64,000 bases of DNA. It comes from Williamsia herbipolensis (GTDB lineage Bacteria; Actinomycetota; Actinomycetes; Mycobacteriales; Mycobacteriaceae). The DNA lies in contig NZ_JXYP01000036.1 in assembly GCF_000964005.1 (NCBI RefSeq), forward strand, positions 148,889 to 212,888. Reading direction: 5' to 3'. Below, piece after piece: positions 1 through 7,793 of this stretch (position 1 is the stretch's first letter; every line of letters starts with the position of its first letter). The notes beneath the pieces were generated by a model. The model worked only from the letters and a program-made list of their open reading frames with translations, was not told where the DNA came from and searched no databases. The position numbers were made by a program, and so were the translations under genes.

Positions 1-396
1 CGCGGCCCCGAGGACACCGGAGACCACGGGGTCCTCGGACAGGTACTCGAAGTTCCGACCGCAGCGCGGATCGCGCTTGATGTTGACCCCGGGCCCGAGC
101 AGCACGTCGACGCGCAGCGCCCGCGCCTCACGGCCCAAGGCCTCCCCCACCCGGTGGACCAGGTCGGGATCCCAACTCTGGCCGAGGCCGACCGCCGGCG
201 GGAAACACGTCGCGGGCTCACTGCCCGCGAGGCCGAGATGGTCGGTGGCGCCGGTCTGCCTCCGGACGCCGTGCGGTCCGTCGGTGAGGACCAGCGACGG
301 CACCGCGCCGATCGCCTTGGTCGTCCAGAAGTCGGCGCCGCTCCCGAGGGCGGCCCTGTCCTCGAGTGACAGCTCAGACAGTGCGGGTTCGGTCAT
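1..396 (-). CDS. Glycoside hydrolase family 3 (beta-glucosidase-like), N-terminal part, cut by window edge
   Basis: The frame is open from an ATG at 396 to base 1 without a stop, giving the first 132 residues. The translation has the GH3 N-terminal signature: LTDGPHGVR, then a CFPPAVGLGQSWDP segment, then the barrel strand LLGPGVNIKRDPRCGRNFEY and LSEDPVVSG. These match beta-glucosidases and related exo-glycosidases of GH3. No signal peptide is visible, so a cytoplasmic enzyme acting on imported oligosaccharides or glycosides is likely. A GGTGGAGGTG ribosome-binding site precedes the start. The gene lies 76 bp downstream of the flavin monooxygenase on the same strand and may be its operon partner. 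The catalytic nucleophile lies beyond the window, so the substrate cannot be judged. Confidence 0.88.
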   Translation of the reverse strand, partial: MTEPALSELSLEDRAALGSGADFWTTKAIGAVPSLVLTDGPHGVRRQTGATDHLGLAGSEPATCFPPAVGLGQSWDPDLVHRVGEALGREARALRVDVLLGPGVNIKRDPRCGRNFEYLSEDPVVSGVLGAA

Positions 397-472
397 CAGG
401 GCACCTCCACCTGCAACCCTACGGACGGACCCGTGTCGGGACCTGGTGCGTGGGGTGGTGAACCCGGCGTCG

Positions 473-1888
473 TCAGACGCCCAGTCCCGAACGCACCGAG
501 TCGTCGATGGTGGAGTTGACGCCGCCCACGCGGTAGGACGCGCCGCGGTGGCGATCGGGCAACCGGTCGCCCTCGCCGAACAATTTGTGCCGCAACGTTC
601 CCGGGGTGTACTCGCGCTCGTACGCGCCGCGACGCTCGAGCGCCGGGATGACGTGGTCGACGACATCACGGAAGGTGCCCGGGGTGACGGCGTAGGCGAG
701 ATTGAAACCGTCGACATCGGTCTCGTCGACCCAGCTCTGCAGCTGGTCGGCAATGCTCTCACCCGACCCCACGAGCACAGGACCCATCCCACCGATGCCA
801 CCCCAGGCCGCGATGTCACCGACGGTCCACTCCTTGCCGGTGTCGGAGGCCTGCTGGAACGATGCGACCGCGGACTGGATCGCGTTCGACTCGACGTTGC
901 CGATCGGCTCGTCGAGGTCGTAGCTCGACAGGTCGATCCCCATCCATCCCGACATGAACACCAGCGACCCCTCGGCGCTGTTGTAGCTGCGGTACTCGGC
1001 GGCCTTGGCCTGGGCGGCCTCCTCGGTGGCGTCGGTGATGATGGTCAGCAGCGTGTAGATCCGTGCGTCGTAGGGCTTGCGACCGGCATCGACCAGCGCG
1101 GCCCGCACCCGGGAGACCGTCTCGCGCAGCAGTGGTTTGGTGGGAGCCGCGACGAAGATGGCCTCGGCGTTGCCCGCGGCGAAGGCGAGTCCCCGCGGTG
1201 AGGCGCCGGCCTGGTAGATCACCGGCGAGCCCTGCGGCGAGGGCTCGGAGACGTGGATTCCCGGCACCGAGAAGTGTTCTCCGCGATGGCCGATGTGGTG
1301 GACCTTCGCCGGATCGGCGAACACCCCGGCCTCGCGGTCGCGACGCACGGCGTCGCGTTCCCACGAGCCCTCCCACAGCTTGTAGAGCACCTCGAGGTAC
1401 TCGTCGGCGTGGTCGTAGCGGGCGTCGTGGGCGAGTTGGTCGGTCTCACCCATGTTGCGTGCGGCCGACGGCAGGTACCCCGTGACCACGTTCCAGCCGA
1501 TCCGCCCCTTGGTCAGGTGGTCGAGTGTCGACATGCGGCGCGCGAACGGGACGGGATGCTCGAACCCGGTGCCGGTGGTGATGCCGAACCCGAGGTGTTC
1601 GGTCGCGTACGCCATCGCCGACACCAGGAGCAACGGGTCGTTGACCGGCGTCTGCGCGCCCTGGCGGATGGCGGCCTCGTCGGTGCCGGCGTAGACGTCG
1701 TAGGTGCCCAACACGTCGGCGATGAACAGCCCGTCGAATCCGCCGGTCTCGAGCAGCTCTGCCAGCTCCACCCAGTAGTCGAGGGTGTTGTAGTCCCAGG
1801 ATCGGTCCTGCGGATGACGCCACAACCCCGGGGACTGATGGGCGACACAGTTCATGTCGAAGGCGTTGAAACGGATGGGACGCGACAC
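473..1888 (-). CDS. NtaA/SnaA/DszA-family FMN-dependent monooxygenase (luciferase-like)
   Basis: 471 residues from a GTG at 1888 that has GAGGAG six bases upstream; an upstream ATG at 1921 would add 11 residues without a better ribosome-binding site. The opening IRFNAFDMNCVAHQSPGLWR, WVELAELLETGGFDGLFIAD, and the GRIGWNVVTGY motif followed by a tail GGFNLAY-like segment (DGFNLAYAVTPGTF) are typical of the nitrilotriacetate / dibenzothiophene-sulfone monooxygenase group. These enzymes use FMNH2 from a separate reductase to oxidise sulfur- or nitrogen-containing organics. No flavin reductase is adjacent. The neighbouring amidohydrolase, 69 bp upstream on the same strand, suggests a small catabolic operon. 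The substrate is unknown. Confidence 0.88.
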   Translation of the reverse strand: MSRPIRFNAFDMNCVAHQSPGLWRHPQDRSWDYNTLDYWVELAELLETGGFDGLFIADVLGTYDVYAGTDEAAIRQGAQTPVNDPLLLVSAMAYATEHLGFGITTGTGFEHPVPFARRMSTLDHLTKGRIGWNVVTGYLPSAARNMGETDQLAHDARYDHADEYLEVLYKLWEGSWERDAVRRDREAGVFADPAKVHHIGHRGEHFSVPGIHVSEPSPQGSPVIYQAGASPRGLAFAAGNAEAIFVAAPTKPLLRETVSRVRAALVDAGRKPYDARIYTLLTIITDATEEAAQAKAAEYRSYNSAEGSLVFMSGWMGIDLSSYDLDEPIGNVESNAIQSAVASFQQASDTGKEWTVGDIAAWGGIGGMGPVLVGSGESIADQLQSWVDETDVDGFNLAYAVTPGTFRDVVDHVIPALERRGAYEREYTPGTLRHKLFGEGDRLPDRHRGASYRVGGVNSTIDDSVRSGLGV

Positions 1889-1957
1889 GGATGACTCCTC
1901 GATAGACAGACCTGGATCCATCGTGGAGGCAAGAGGAGGCCTACGCCACAGTTGCGC

Positions 1958-3169
1958 TCAGCGTGGGTCGGAGGACTGCTCGTCGAGGCGATATACCCGA
2001 ACCGCGTTGTCGCGGAACACCTTGCGCAGCAGCTCCGGCCCACGCGGGGCCAGCACATCGAGGAGCGTACCGACGATGGTGGCGACGGTCGCATTCGGTT
2101 TGTCGATGGGGAAGTTCGATCCGAACATCAGTCGGTCGGGACCGAACAGATCGGTGGTGTGGGCGATGAGCGGCCCCATCATGTCGGTCAGCGTCGCCTG
2201 ACTGCCGATGTTGCCCGACGACTGGTGGCCGTACCCGAGGAACGAGAAGGCGACCCCGGAGTGTTTCGCGACGACGTTGCGGCAGGCGGCGACCTCGGCC
2301 ATCCCGTCGCGCCACCGGGCGAGGATGTCGGCGCGGGCGGCGGCGGTGTGACCGGTGCGGGCGCCCATCGGGCCGAACACGCCGACCGGGGTGGCGTAGT
2401 GGTCGAGGACGATCGTCGCCTCCGGGTACTCGCGCGCCAGCACGGCGACGTCGTGCAGTTGATGCGAGTAGACCCATGCCTCGAAGGACAGACCGCGCTC
2501 GGCGACCCGCGCGAAGCCGTGCAGGAAATCGCGCGACGCCAGCAGGTGGGGGGTGTCGGTCCAGTCGCGGACCTTCGGGTCGGGGTGGTGCGACGCCATC
2601 GTGCGGATCCCGCGGAACGGCGCCCGCTGCGCCGAGCGTTCGTGCATCGAGAGCAGCGCCCCGAGGTGGGAGTCGCGGGGTTGTGCGTGACCGACGATGG
2701 CCGCGAGAGCCGGGGCGCCGGCGACGCCGAAGGGCAGCGCGTCGATCCAGCGGGTCTCCCCGGCGGGCGCCATCGGATCCGACCCCTGCCACGACGCCTC
2801 GATGTGGACCGCCGAGGAGATCGGTGCGCCGGCGGTGGCCTCGACGTCGGCGACGTCGCGCAGATAGTGCTCGGGGAGATACGGCCGCAGCAGGAAGCGC
2901 GGGGTGAGCGCCATCTCGCGATCGGCCTGGTTCGCGAGACGGAAGAGTCGGTCGCCGACGGCGGGCGCGAAGCGGTAGACCCGCGCCACGCGGTTCGACT
3001 CCCGCGGGGTGGTGACCGGGTCCCACTGGTGCATGTGTGCGTCGACGATGCCCGACACCACACCGGCGAGTGCGCCGCGTCCCGAAGTCGCCGAACCGCT
3101 ATCGTCCACCGACGCAAAGGGTTCCGAGACGCCGGTCGCGTGCTCGGTGTCGTCGTCGGATGGCTCCAT
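1958..3169 (-). CDS. Amidohydrolase family 2 (TIM-barrel metal-dependent hydrolase)
   Basis: 403 residues. After a roughly 38-residue low-complexity N-terminus comes the metal-binding HxH-type strand (VDAHMHQWDP), later SSAVHIEAS, RGIRTMASHHPDP, TIVLDHYATP and the late FGSNFPIDKP motif. This order is that of PF04909 amidohydrolases (ACMSD, 2-pyrone-4,6-dicarboxylate lactonase and similar enzymes), which hydrolyse lactones or decarboxylate. It is first in the apparent minus-strand operon with the flavin monooxygenase and the GH3 gene. The next gene upstream, the flavohaemoprotein, is divergent across an 87-bp gap that must carry both promoters. The specific reaction cannot be told from sequence. 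Confidence 0.85.
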   Translation of the reverse strand: MEPSDDDTEHATGVSEPFASVDDSGSATSGRGALAGVVSGIVDAHMHQWDPVTTPRESNRVARVYRFAPAVGDRLFRLANQADREMALTPRFLLRPYLPEHYLRDVADVEATAGAPISSAVHIEASWQGSDPMAPAGETRWIDALPFGVAGAPALAAIVGHAQPRDSHLGALLSMHERSAQRAPFRGIRTMASHHPDPKVRDWTDTPHLLASRDFLHGFARVAERGLSFEAWVYSHQLHDVAVLAREYPEATIVLDHYATPVGVFGPMGARTGHTAAARADILARWRDGMAEVAACRNVVAKHSGVAFSFLGYGHQSSGNIGSQATLTDMMGPLIAHTTDLFGPDRLMFGSNFPIDKPNATVATIVGTLLDVLAPRGPELLRKVFRDNAVRVYRLDEQSSDPR

Positions 3170-3256
3170 GATGTGACTGTACTAACGTGGTGACGGCCCA
3201 CGCGCGGTGGGCGCGGCGAGATCTGCGGTGAGAGACGACGAAGGGCGAGTTCGGCG

Positions 3257-4426
3257 ATGGGTGGTCACACGCGCCGGGGACTGGCGCTGGTGCGTGAGCG
3301 GATCGAGGCCGAGCCCGACCGTTTCGTCGCCGACTTCTACACCCGCCTGTTCACCATCCGCCCGGCCCTGCGCGACCTCTTCGGAGCCACCATGGCCCAC
3401 CAGCGCGCAGCCCTGTTCGGCGTGCTCGATCACGTGCTGGAGGTCTTCCCCGACACGGCCTCGCACGAGGATCTCGTCGCGCTCCTGGCACAGCTGGGTC
3501 GCGACCACCGCAAGTACGGGGTCGCGCCGGCCGACTACGACGTGTTCTGCAACGCCATGCTCGCCGAGATCTCGGCGACGATGGGCGACGAGTACGACCA
3601 CGAACTCGCCACCATCACCACGCAGGCCCTGATGCTCACCACCGGCGTGATGCGTGGGGCGGCGCAGACCGCGCCGGGCCCGGCGACCTGGACCGCGCGG
3701 GTGGTCGAGAAGTTCCGCATGTCGCGCGACCTCGCGGTGGTCCGACTCGTCGCCGACCATCCGCCACCGCACGTGGCCGGCCAATACCTCGAGGTGTCGA
3801 TCCCGCAGTGGCCGCGGGTGTGGCGTCATCTGTCGCCGTCGGTGCCCCCGAACCCGCACGGCGAACTCGAGTTCCACGTGCGGGCGATCCCCGGTGGGAC
3901 GGTCAGCTCGGCGATCGTGGGCGAGACCGCCGTGGGCGACGTGTGGCGGCTCGCCCAGAGCCACGGGACGCTGACGATCGACCCCACACGCGAGTCTGTC
4001 CTCGTGGCCGGCGGCACCGGCATCGCGCCGATCCGGGCGTTGCTGCTGCAGATGGCCCGGCGCGCCGACACCCGACCGACGCGCCTCTACTACGGCACGC
4101 GCTACCCCGGTGAGCTCTACGAGGCGCCGAACCTCGCCCGCCTGGCCGGCACCAACCCGTGGCTGTCGGTGACGGTGGTGTCGGAGGAGGACACCAACCC
4201 GTGGTGGCTGACCCGCACCATCGACGCCGACGCGCTGCACATCCGCCATCGGATCGGCCGCCTCGACGACGTCGTCGGATCAGAGGTCGGGGCCGCGCTC
4301 GACGCGGGAGCCGCCCCCGACACCCAGGTGGTCATCGCCGGTTCGGCACCGATGATCGAGAACACCCGTCGCACCCTGATCATCGCCGGGGTACCCGGAC
4401 GCATGATCGATCACGACCCGGTCTGA
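3257..4426 (+). CDS. Flavohaemoprotein-like globin/FAD/NAD(P) oxidoreductase
   Basis: 389 residues. Residues 1-135 are a globin domain with the F-helix DHRKYGV (proximal His84). It is followed by a ferredoxin-reductase-like FAD domain, in which the RxYS flavin motif appears as RHLS, and by an NAD(P) domain with VLVAGGTGIAPIRALL and the terminal GSAPMIENTRR. This is the Hmp architecture (NO dioxygenase: NO + O2 + NAD(P)H to nitrate). The Tyr-to-Leu change in the flavin motif and the slightly short length fit the actinobacterial type-II flavohaemoprotein-like group, whose role may be lactate or NO-related rather than classical NO dioxygenation. The gene is monocistronic and ends 9 bp from the convergent next gene. 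Confidence 0.85.
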   Translation: MGGHTRRGLALVRERIEAEPDRFVADFYTRLFTIRPALRDLFGATMAHQRAALFGVLDHVLEVFPDTASHEDLVALLAQLGRDHRKYGVAPADYDVFCNAMLAEISATMGDEYDHELATITTQALMLTTGVMRGAAQTAPGPATWTARVVEKFRMSRDLAVVRLVADHPPPHVAGQYLEVSIPQWPRVWRHLSPSVPPNPHGELEFHVRAIPGGTVSSAIVGETAVGDVWRLAQSHGTLTIDPTRESVLVAGGTGIAPIRALLLQMARRADTRPTRLYYGTRYPGELYEAPNLARLAGTNPWLSVTVVSEEDTNPWWLTRTIDADALHIRHRIGRLDDVVGSEVGAALDAGAAPDTQVVIAGSAPMIENTRRTLIIAGVPGRMIDHDPV

Positions 4427-4435
4427 GCTGGACCC

Positions 4436-5530
4436 CTACGGCGCGAGCGATTCGCCGACCGGCGGTTTGGGCGATGTGGTCGTCGTGGAGGTCGTCGTCG
4501 TGGTGGTGGTCGTGGTGCTGGGCGGGGTCGTGGTGCGGGTGATGGTCCGCGGGGGCTGGGTGACGGTGACCGTGTCGCGCGGGGGCGGTGCCTGCTCGGC
4601 GGTCTCGGGGACCTGTTCGACGGGTGCCTCGGTGGTCGTCGTCGTGGTCGAGGGACGTCGCGAGGTGCTGCTCGGCGTCGACGACGTCGTCGTCGGCGCG
4701 CTGACCGTCTCGCTGACGACGGCCGGTGTGGGCGCGTCGTCGCCACCGGAGAGCAGCACGACGGCCACCACGATCGCGGCGAGGACCGCGGCGGCGGCCG
4801 CCGCGGCGCCGAGGATGAGCCATCGGTTGCGCGCACCGGCGCCCGTGCCGCGGTTCCGTCCGTGCAGGGCGGCGCCGTGGGCCGCCGAGAAGGTCGGCTC
4901 GTCGGCGATCTGGACGGGCAGCTGCGTCTCGTACTCCAGCGCCGGACCGACACCGGCGAGCGATGCCCCCGGACCCACCACGAGCACACCGCGCCGACCG
5001 GCGTCGGTGGTCGGCAGCAGATCGAACGCCGCGGCGACGGTGGCCGCGCCGGTCGGTTCGGTGACCGGTTCGCGCTCGCCACCGGCCGGCAGTTGCACGG
5101 CCCCGACCACGCTGGCCGATTCGGTGTCGACCGCCGCGATGGACAGTTCGTTGAAGGGGATCGCGTTCTCGGCGAGGTCGATGACGACGACCACGCCGCG
5201 CTGATCGGATTGCGCCGCAGCAACATTGGCGAAGGCGAACGGGGTGTCGGTGATGGTGGTGCGGGCGTACCAGTCCGGGGCGCCCGCGGTGCCGCCGGTG
5301 ATGGTGTTGTGCAGTGCGACCTGCATGCTGCGAAGCGCGCACGCGACGGTGATCGACTCGACCTCGAAGGGTGCGGTCTCGACGAGCTGCGAGATCGCGT
5401 CGAACACCGACTCGGGTGAGTCGTCGGCGAGATCGACCACGTTGCGGGCCAGCACGTTGCCGGTGGAGACCTCCATGACCACCGAGGCGATCTGGAGATC
5501 GGTGACCGAGACTCCCAACACCTGAGCCAT
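4436..5530 (-). CDS. Single-pass membrane protein with mycobacterial-type N-terminal domain and Thr-rich tail
   Basis: 364 residues. Residues 1-225 form a globular domain (starts MAQVLGVSVTDLQIA, later GVLVVGPGASLAGVGPALE) with the alternating Ala/Val strands seen in conserved mycobacterial hypothetical proteins of the DUF7159 type. One membrane helix (WLILGAAAAAAAVLAAIVV) lies near residues 250-270. The remaining ~90 residues are low-complexity Thr/Ser/Pro with long threonine runs, a likely extracytoplasmic stalk. The domain layout (cytoplasmic sensor-like domain, one helix, disordered outside tail) recalls the Hsp70-like proteins further right. The function is unknown and the DUF assignment is from memory. 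Confidence 0.75.
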   Translation of the reverse strand: MAQVLGVSVTDLQIASVVMEVSTGNVLARNVVDLADDSPESVFDAISQLVETAPFEVESITVACALRSMQVALHNTITGGTAGAPDWYARTTITDTPFAFANVAAAQSDQRGVVVVIDLAENAIPFNELSIAAVDTESASVVGAVQLPAGGEREPVTEPTGAATVAAAFDLLPTTDAGRRGVLVVGPGASLAGVGPALEYETQLPVQIADEPTFSAAHGAALHGRNRGTGAGARNRWLILGAAAAAAAVLAAIVVAVVLLSGGDDAPTPAVVSETVSAPTTTSSTPSSTSRRPSTTTTTTEAPVEQVPETAEQAPPPRDTVTVTQPPRTITRTTTPPSTTTTTTTTTSTTTTSPKPPVGESLAP

Positions 5531-5657
5531 GACCGGGGTACCTCGTTCTCATCGGTGATCTGCCGTCGGTCCTGCGCCGACGCCGCTGTCCTGGCCGACC
5601 CTATCGTGGTGCCGTGTCGCGACCGCGGCACATCTGTGACGTCGTTACGCTCGGGTG

Positions 5658-6302
5658 ATGTCCGACGTCCGCGATGAGTCCGACCACCCGGGGTCGCCCG
5701 ACGACCGTCGGCCCGCGATCCGCCCGTCGACCGCAGCGGGATCCCGCGGTGACACGTCGCGTGGGGCCGAGGCGCCTCGTCCGCAGCGGCCGCAGGTCGC
5801 CGTCACACCGATGCGCGCCCCCGTCGACGACCGCCGACCGCGCGTGATCGACCTCGGCATCGTGGTGTGGGTGTTCACGCTCGTGGCGCTGGCGGCCACG
5901 GCCGCGCTCGTCGCCCTCGACCAGGGCGCCGCACGGTCCGAGCTGCGCCGATCGCTGGCCTCGGACAACCCCACGACGGCGCCGCGCGACATCGCCAACA
6001 CCGTCGACATCGCGATGGTCGCCGCCGGCGGTGTCTGCGTGATCGTGCTGCTGCTGGTGATCTACGGATCGATCCGTCTGCGGGAACGCGTGATCGGCGG
6101 TCGCGGCACGCTCACGACGATGGGAGTCATCACCGTCGTCGGGTCGATCGCGTTCTGGACCGTGCTGTCGCCCGCGCGCGACGTGCTGAACCCGGCGGTG
6201 ACGTTCCTGCCCTTCGTGGTGGCCGTCCTCGCGGCGGTCGCGACCGGACTCATGTTCACCGGCGACGTCACCCGCTGGTTGAAGGCCGCGCCGACACGCT
6301 GA
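5658..6302 (+). CDS. Four-helix membrane protein of unknown function
   Basis: 214 residues from the ATG at 5658 (a GTG directly before it is an equally possible start). About 60 N-terminal residues are hydrophilic and rich in Asp, Arg and Pro. Four membrane helices follow: IVVWVFTLVALAATAALVAL, AMVAAGGVCVIVLLLVIYG, a third around GVITVVGSIAFWTVLS, and a last FLPFVVAVLAAVATGLMF. No catalytic motif is visible. The gene is divergent from the membrane protein at 4436-5530 and convergent with iniC, 21 bp from its stop. It resembles small conserved actinobacterial membrane proteins, and I cannot assign a role. Confidence 0.75.
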   Translation: MSDVRDESDHPGSPDDRRPAIRPSTAAGSRGDTSRGAEAPRPQRPQVAVTPMRAPVDDRRPRVIDLGIVVWVFTLVALAATAALVALDQGAARSELRRSLASDNPTTAPRDIANTVDIAMVAAGGVCVIVLLLVIYGSIRLRERVIGGRGTLTTMGVITVVGSIAFWTVLSPARDVLNPAVTFLPFVVAVLAAVATGLMFTGDVTRWLKAAPTR

Positions 6303-6323
6303 GCGACCCTCGCGGTCGGGGTC

Positions 6324-7793
6324 TCAGCGCTCTGTCGTCAGGGCGGCGAGCACGCCTTCGGCGCTGCGTGCGGCGACCCCGCACGCCAACGCGGTGGGCC
6401 GGTCGAGCAGGGGATGCGTCGCCCGCGCCCGCCACATCCGGATCGCGTCGAGTGCCGCGGTGCGCACGGCCTCGGTGCCCGCGTCGGGATCGAGACCGAG
6501 CCGCACCATCGGATCGATGCCGACACCGCCGACGACGCGGGTCAGCTCCTCGAGGTGGTGTTCCGGCAGGTGGATGGCCCCGGCGCGTACCCGCCCGAGC
6601 AGACGCAGCTCGGTGAAGCCGTGGACGTCGGCGAGCATCCGGTGGACGTCGGCGGCGATGGCCGCGGACCCGGGGGCGTCGCTCTCGTCGAGGATGCGTC
6701 CGAGGGTGACCAGCGCGGTGTGGCTCTTGAGCTGGTCGGTGCGCTGACCGAACTGCACGTCGATGACCGCGCGGAGTTCGTCGAGCCCGCTGCGCTCGAC
6801 GAGCTCGGCGGCCAGCGTGGGGCTGTCGGGACTGCCCAGTCGGATCAGGGTGACCGCCATGCGGACCCCGAACACCCCGAACCGGTCGAGGAGTGCCGCG
6901 CGGGTCTCCGCGACGACGGGCAGGTCGGTGGTCGGCGCGGAGAACCGGTCGGCCGACAGCATCGCCAGGGCGAGGTCGTCGGGTGCGACCGACGCGAGCG
7001 CGACCAGGGCGCGGTACTCGACCTCACGCAGGGTGCGGGCGCCGAGCGCCAGCAGTCCGGCGACCGGCACGACCGCCTGACACAGTCCGGTCCGTTCGAG
7101 TTCGGAGGCGAAGCGGGCCGCGACGTCGCGCGCCGACATCATCGCGTCCATGCGGCCCGCACCGATCTCGTCGGCCCGGGACACGACACCCACCACGCCC
7201 AGCGGACCCGATTCGCGGCCGATGGCCTGCCCGATGCGTCCCAGCATCGCGGTGTCGGTGTGGGTGAGCGAACGCAACAGGTAGACGACGGCGTCGGCGC
7301 CCGACTCCCCGTTGTCCGGGGTGAGCATGTCGACGGTCTGCGCCGAGATCTTCCGCGAGAGCGACGCGGTGCCCGGCGTGTCGATGATGGTGGTCGACTG
7401 CAGGGTGCGGGCGGGCCACGCGACGTCGAGGCGGTCGACGCGGTCGGCGGTGAGCGACCCGAAATCGAAGGTGAGCCGACCGGCGGGTCGCAGGACCGGG
7501 ATGTCGATCCGGTGGTCACCGTCGTAGGTCGCGGTGACCGTCGGTGTGGTGCCGCGGCGGTACCAGGTGACCACGCGGGTGCACTCGGTCGCGTCGGTCG
7601 GTGCGATGTCCTGCCCGACGAGCGCGTTGAGCAGCGTCGACTTGCCCGCCTTCAGCGAGCCGGCCAGCGCCAGACGCAGCGGTTCGTCGAGGCGGTCGGC
7701 GCACTCGGTGAGCCTGCGATCGGCCCACGGGTCGTCGTGGTGGGCGGCGCGTGCGGCCTCGATGAGCGCCCGCGTCCGGTCGAGGGTGCTCAC
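6324..7793 (-). CDS. iniC: IniC-like dynamin-family GTPase
   Basis: 489 residues from a GTG at 7793 that overlaps the iniA stop by 4 nt, so translation is coupled. The GTPase motifs are a P-loop GSLKAGKSTLLNAL (near residue 45), switch threonines around ATECTRVVTWYR, DTPGTAS and VVSRADEI. The rest is helical. Mycobacterial IniC is a bacterial dynamin-like protein thought to act with IniA on the cytoplasmic membrane during cell-wall stress (isoniazid, ethambutol). Order and strand (iniB-iniA-iniC) match the mycobacterial operon. The reading frame stays open far upstream of 7793 inside iniA in another frame; the coupled GTG is the sensible start. Confidence 0.88.
   Translation of the reverse strand: MSTLDRTRALIEAARAAHHDDPWADRRLTECADRLDEPLRLALAGSLKAGKSTLLNALVGQDIAPTDATECTRVVTWYRRGTTPTVTATYDGDHRIDIPVLRPAGRLTFDFGSLTADRVDRLDVAWPARTLQSTTIIDTPGTASLSRKISAQTVDMLTPDNGESGADAVVYLLRSLTHTDTAMLGRIGQAIGRESGPLGVVGVVSRADEIGAGRMDAMMSARDVAARFASELERTGLCQAVVPVAGLLALGARTLREVEYRALVALASVAPDDLALAMLSADRFSAPTTDLPVVAETRAALLDRFGVFGVRMAVTLIRLGSPDSPTLAAELVERSGLDELRAVIDVQFGQRTDQLKSHTALVTLGRILDESDAPGSAAIAADVHRMLADVHGFTELRLLGRVRAGAIHLPEHHLEELTRVVGGVGIDPMVRLGLDPDAGTEAVRTAALDAIRMWRARATHPLLDRPTALACGVAARSAEGVLAALTTER

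Noticed and set aside
3257..4426. Classical NO dioxygenase Hmp
   Set aside because: The globin and reductase domains are right, but the flavin motif is RHLS instead of RxYS and the globin part is divergent, so only a flavohaemoprotein-like call is supported.
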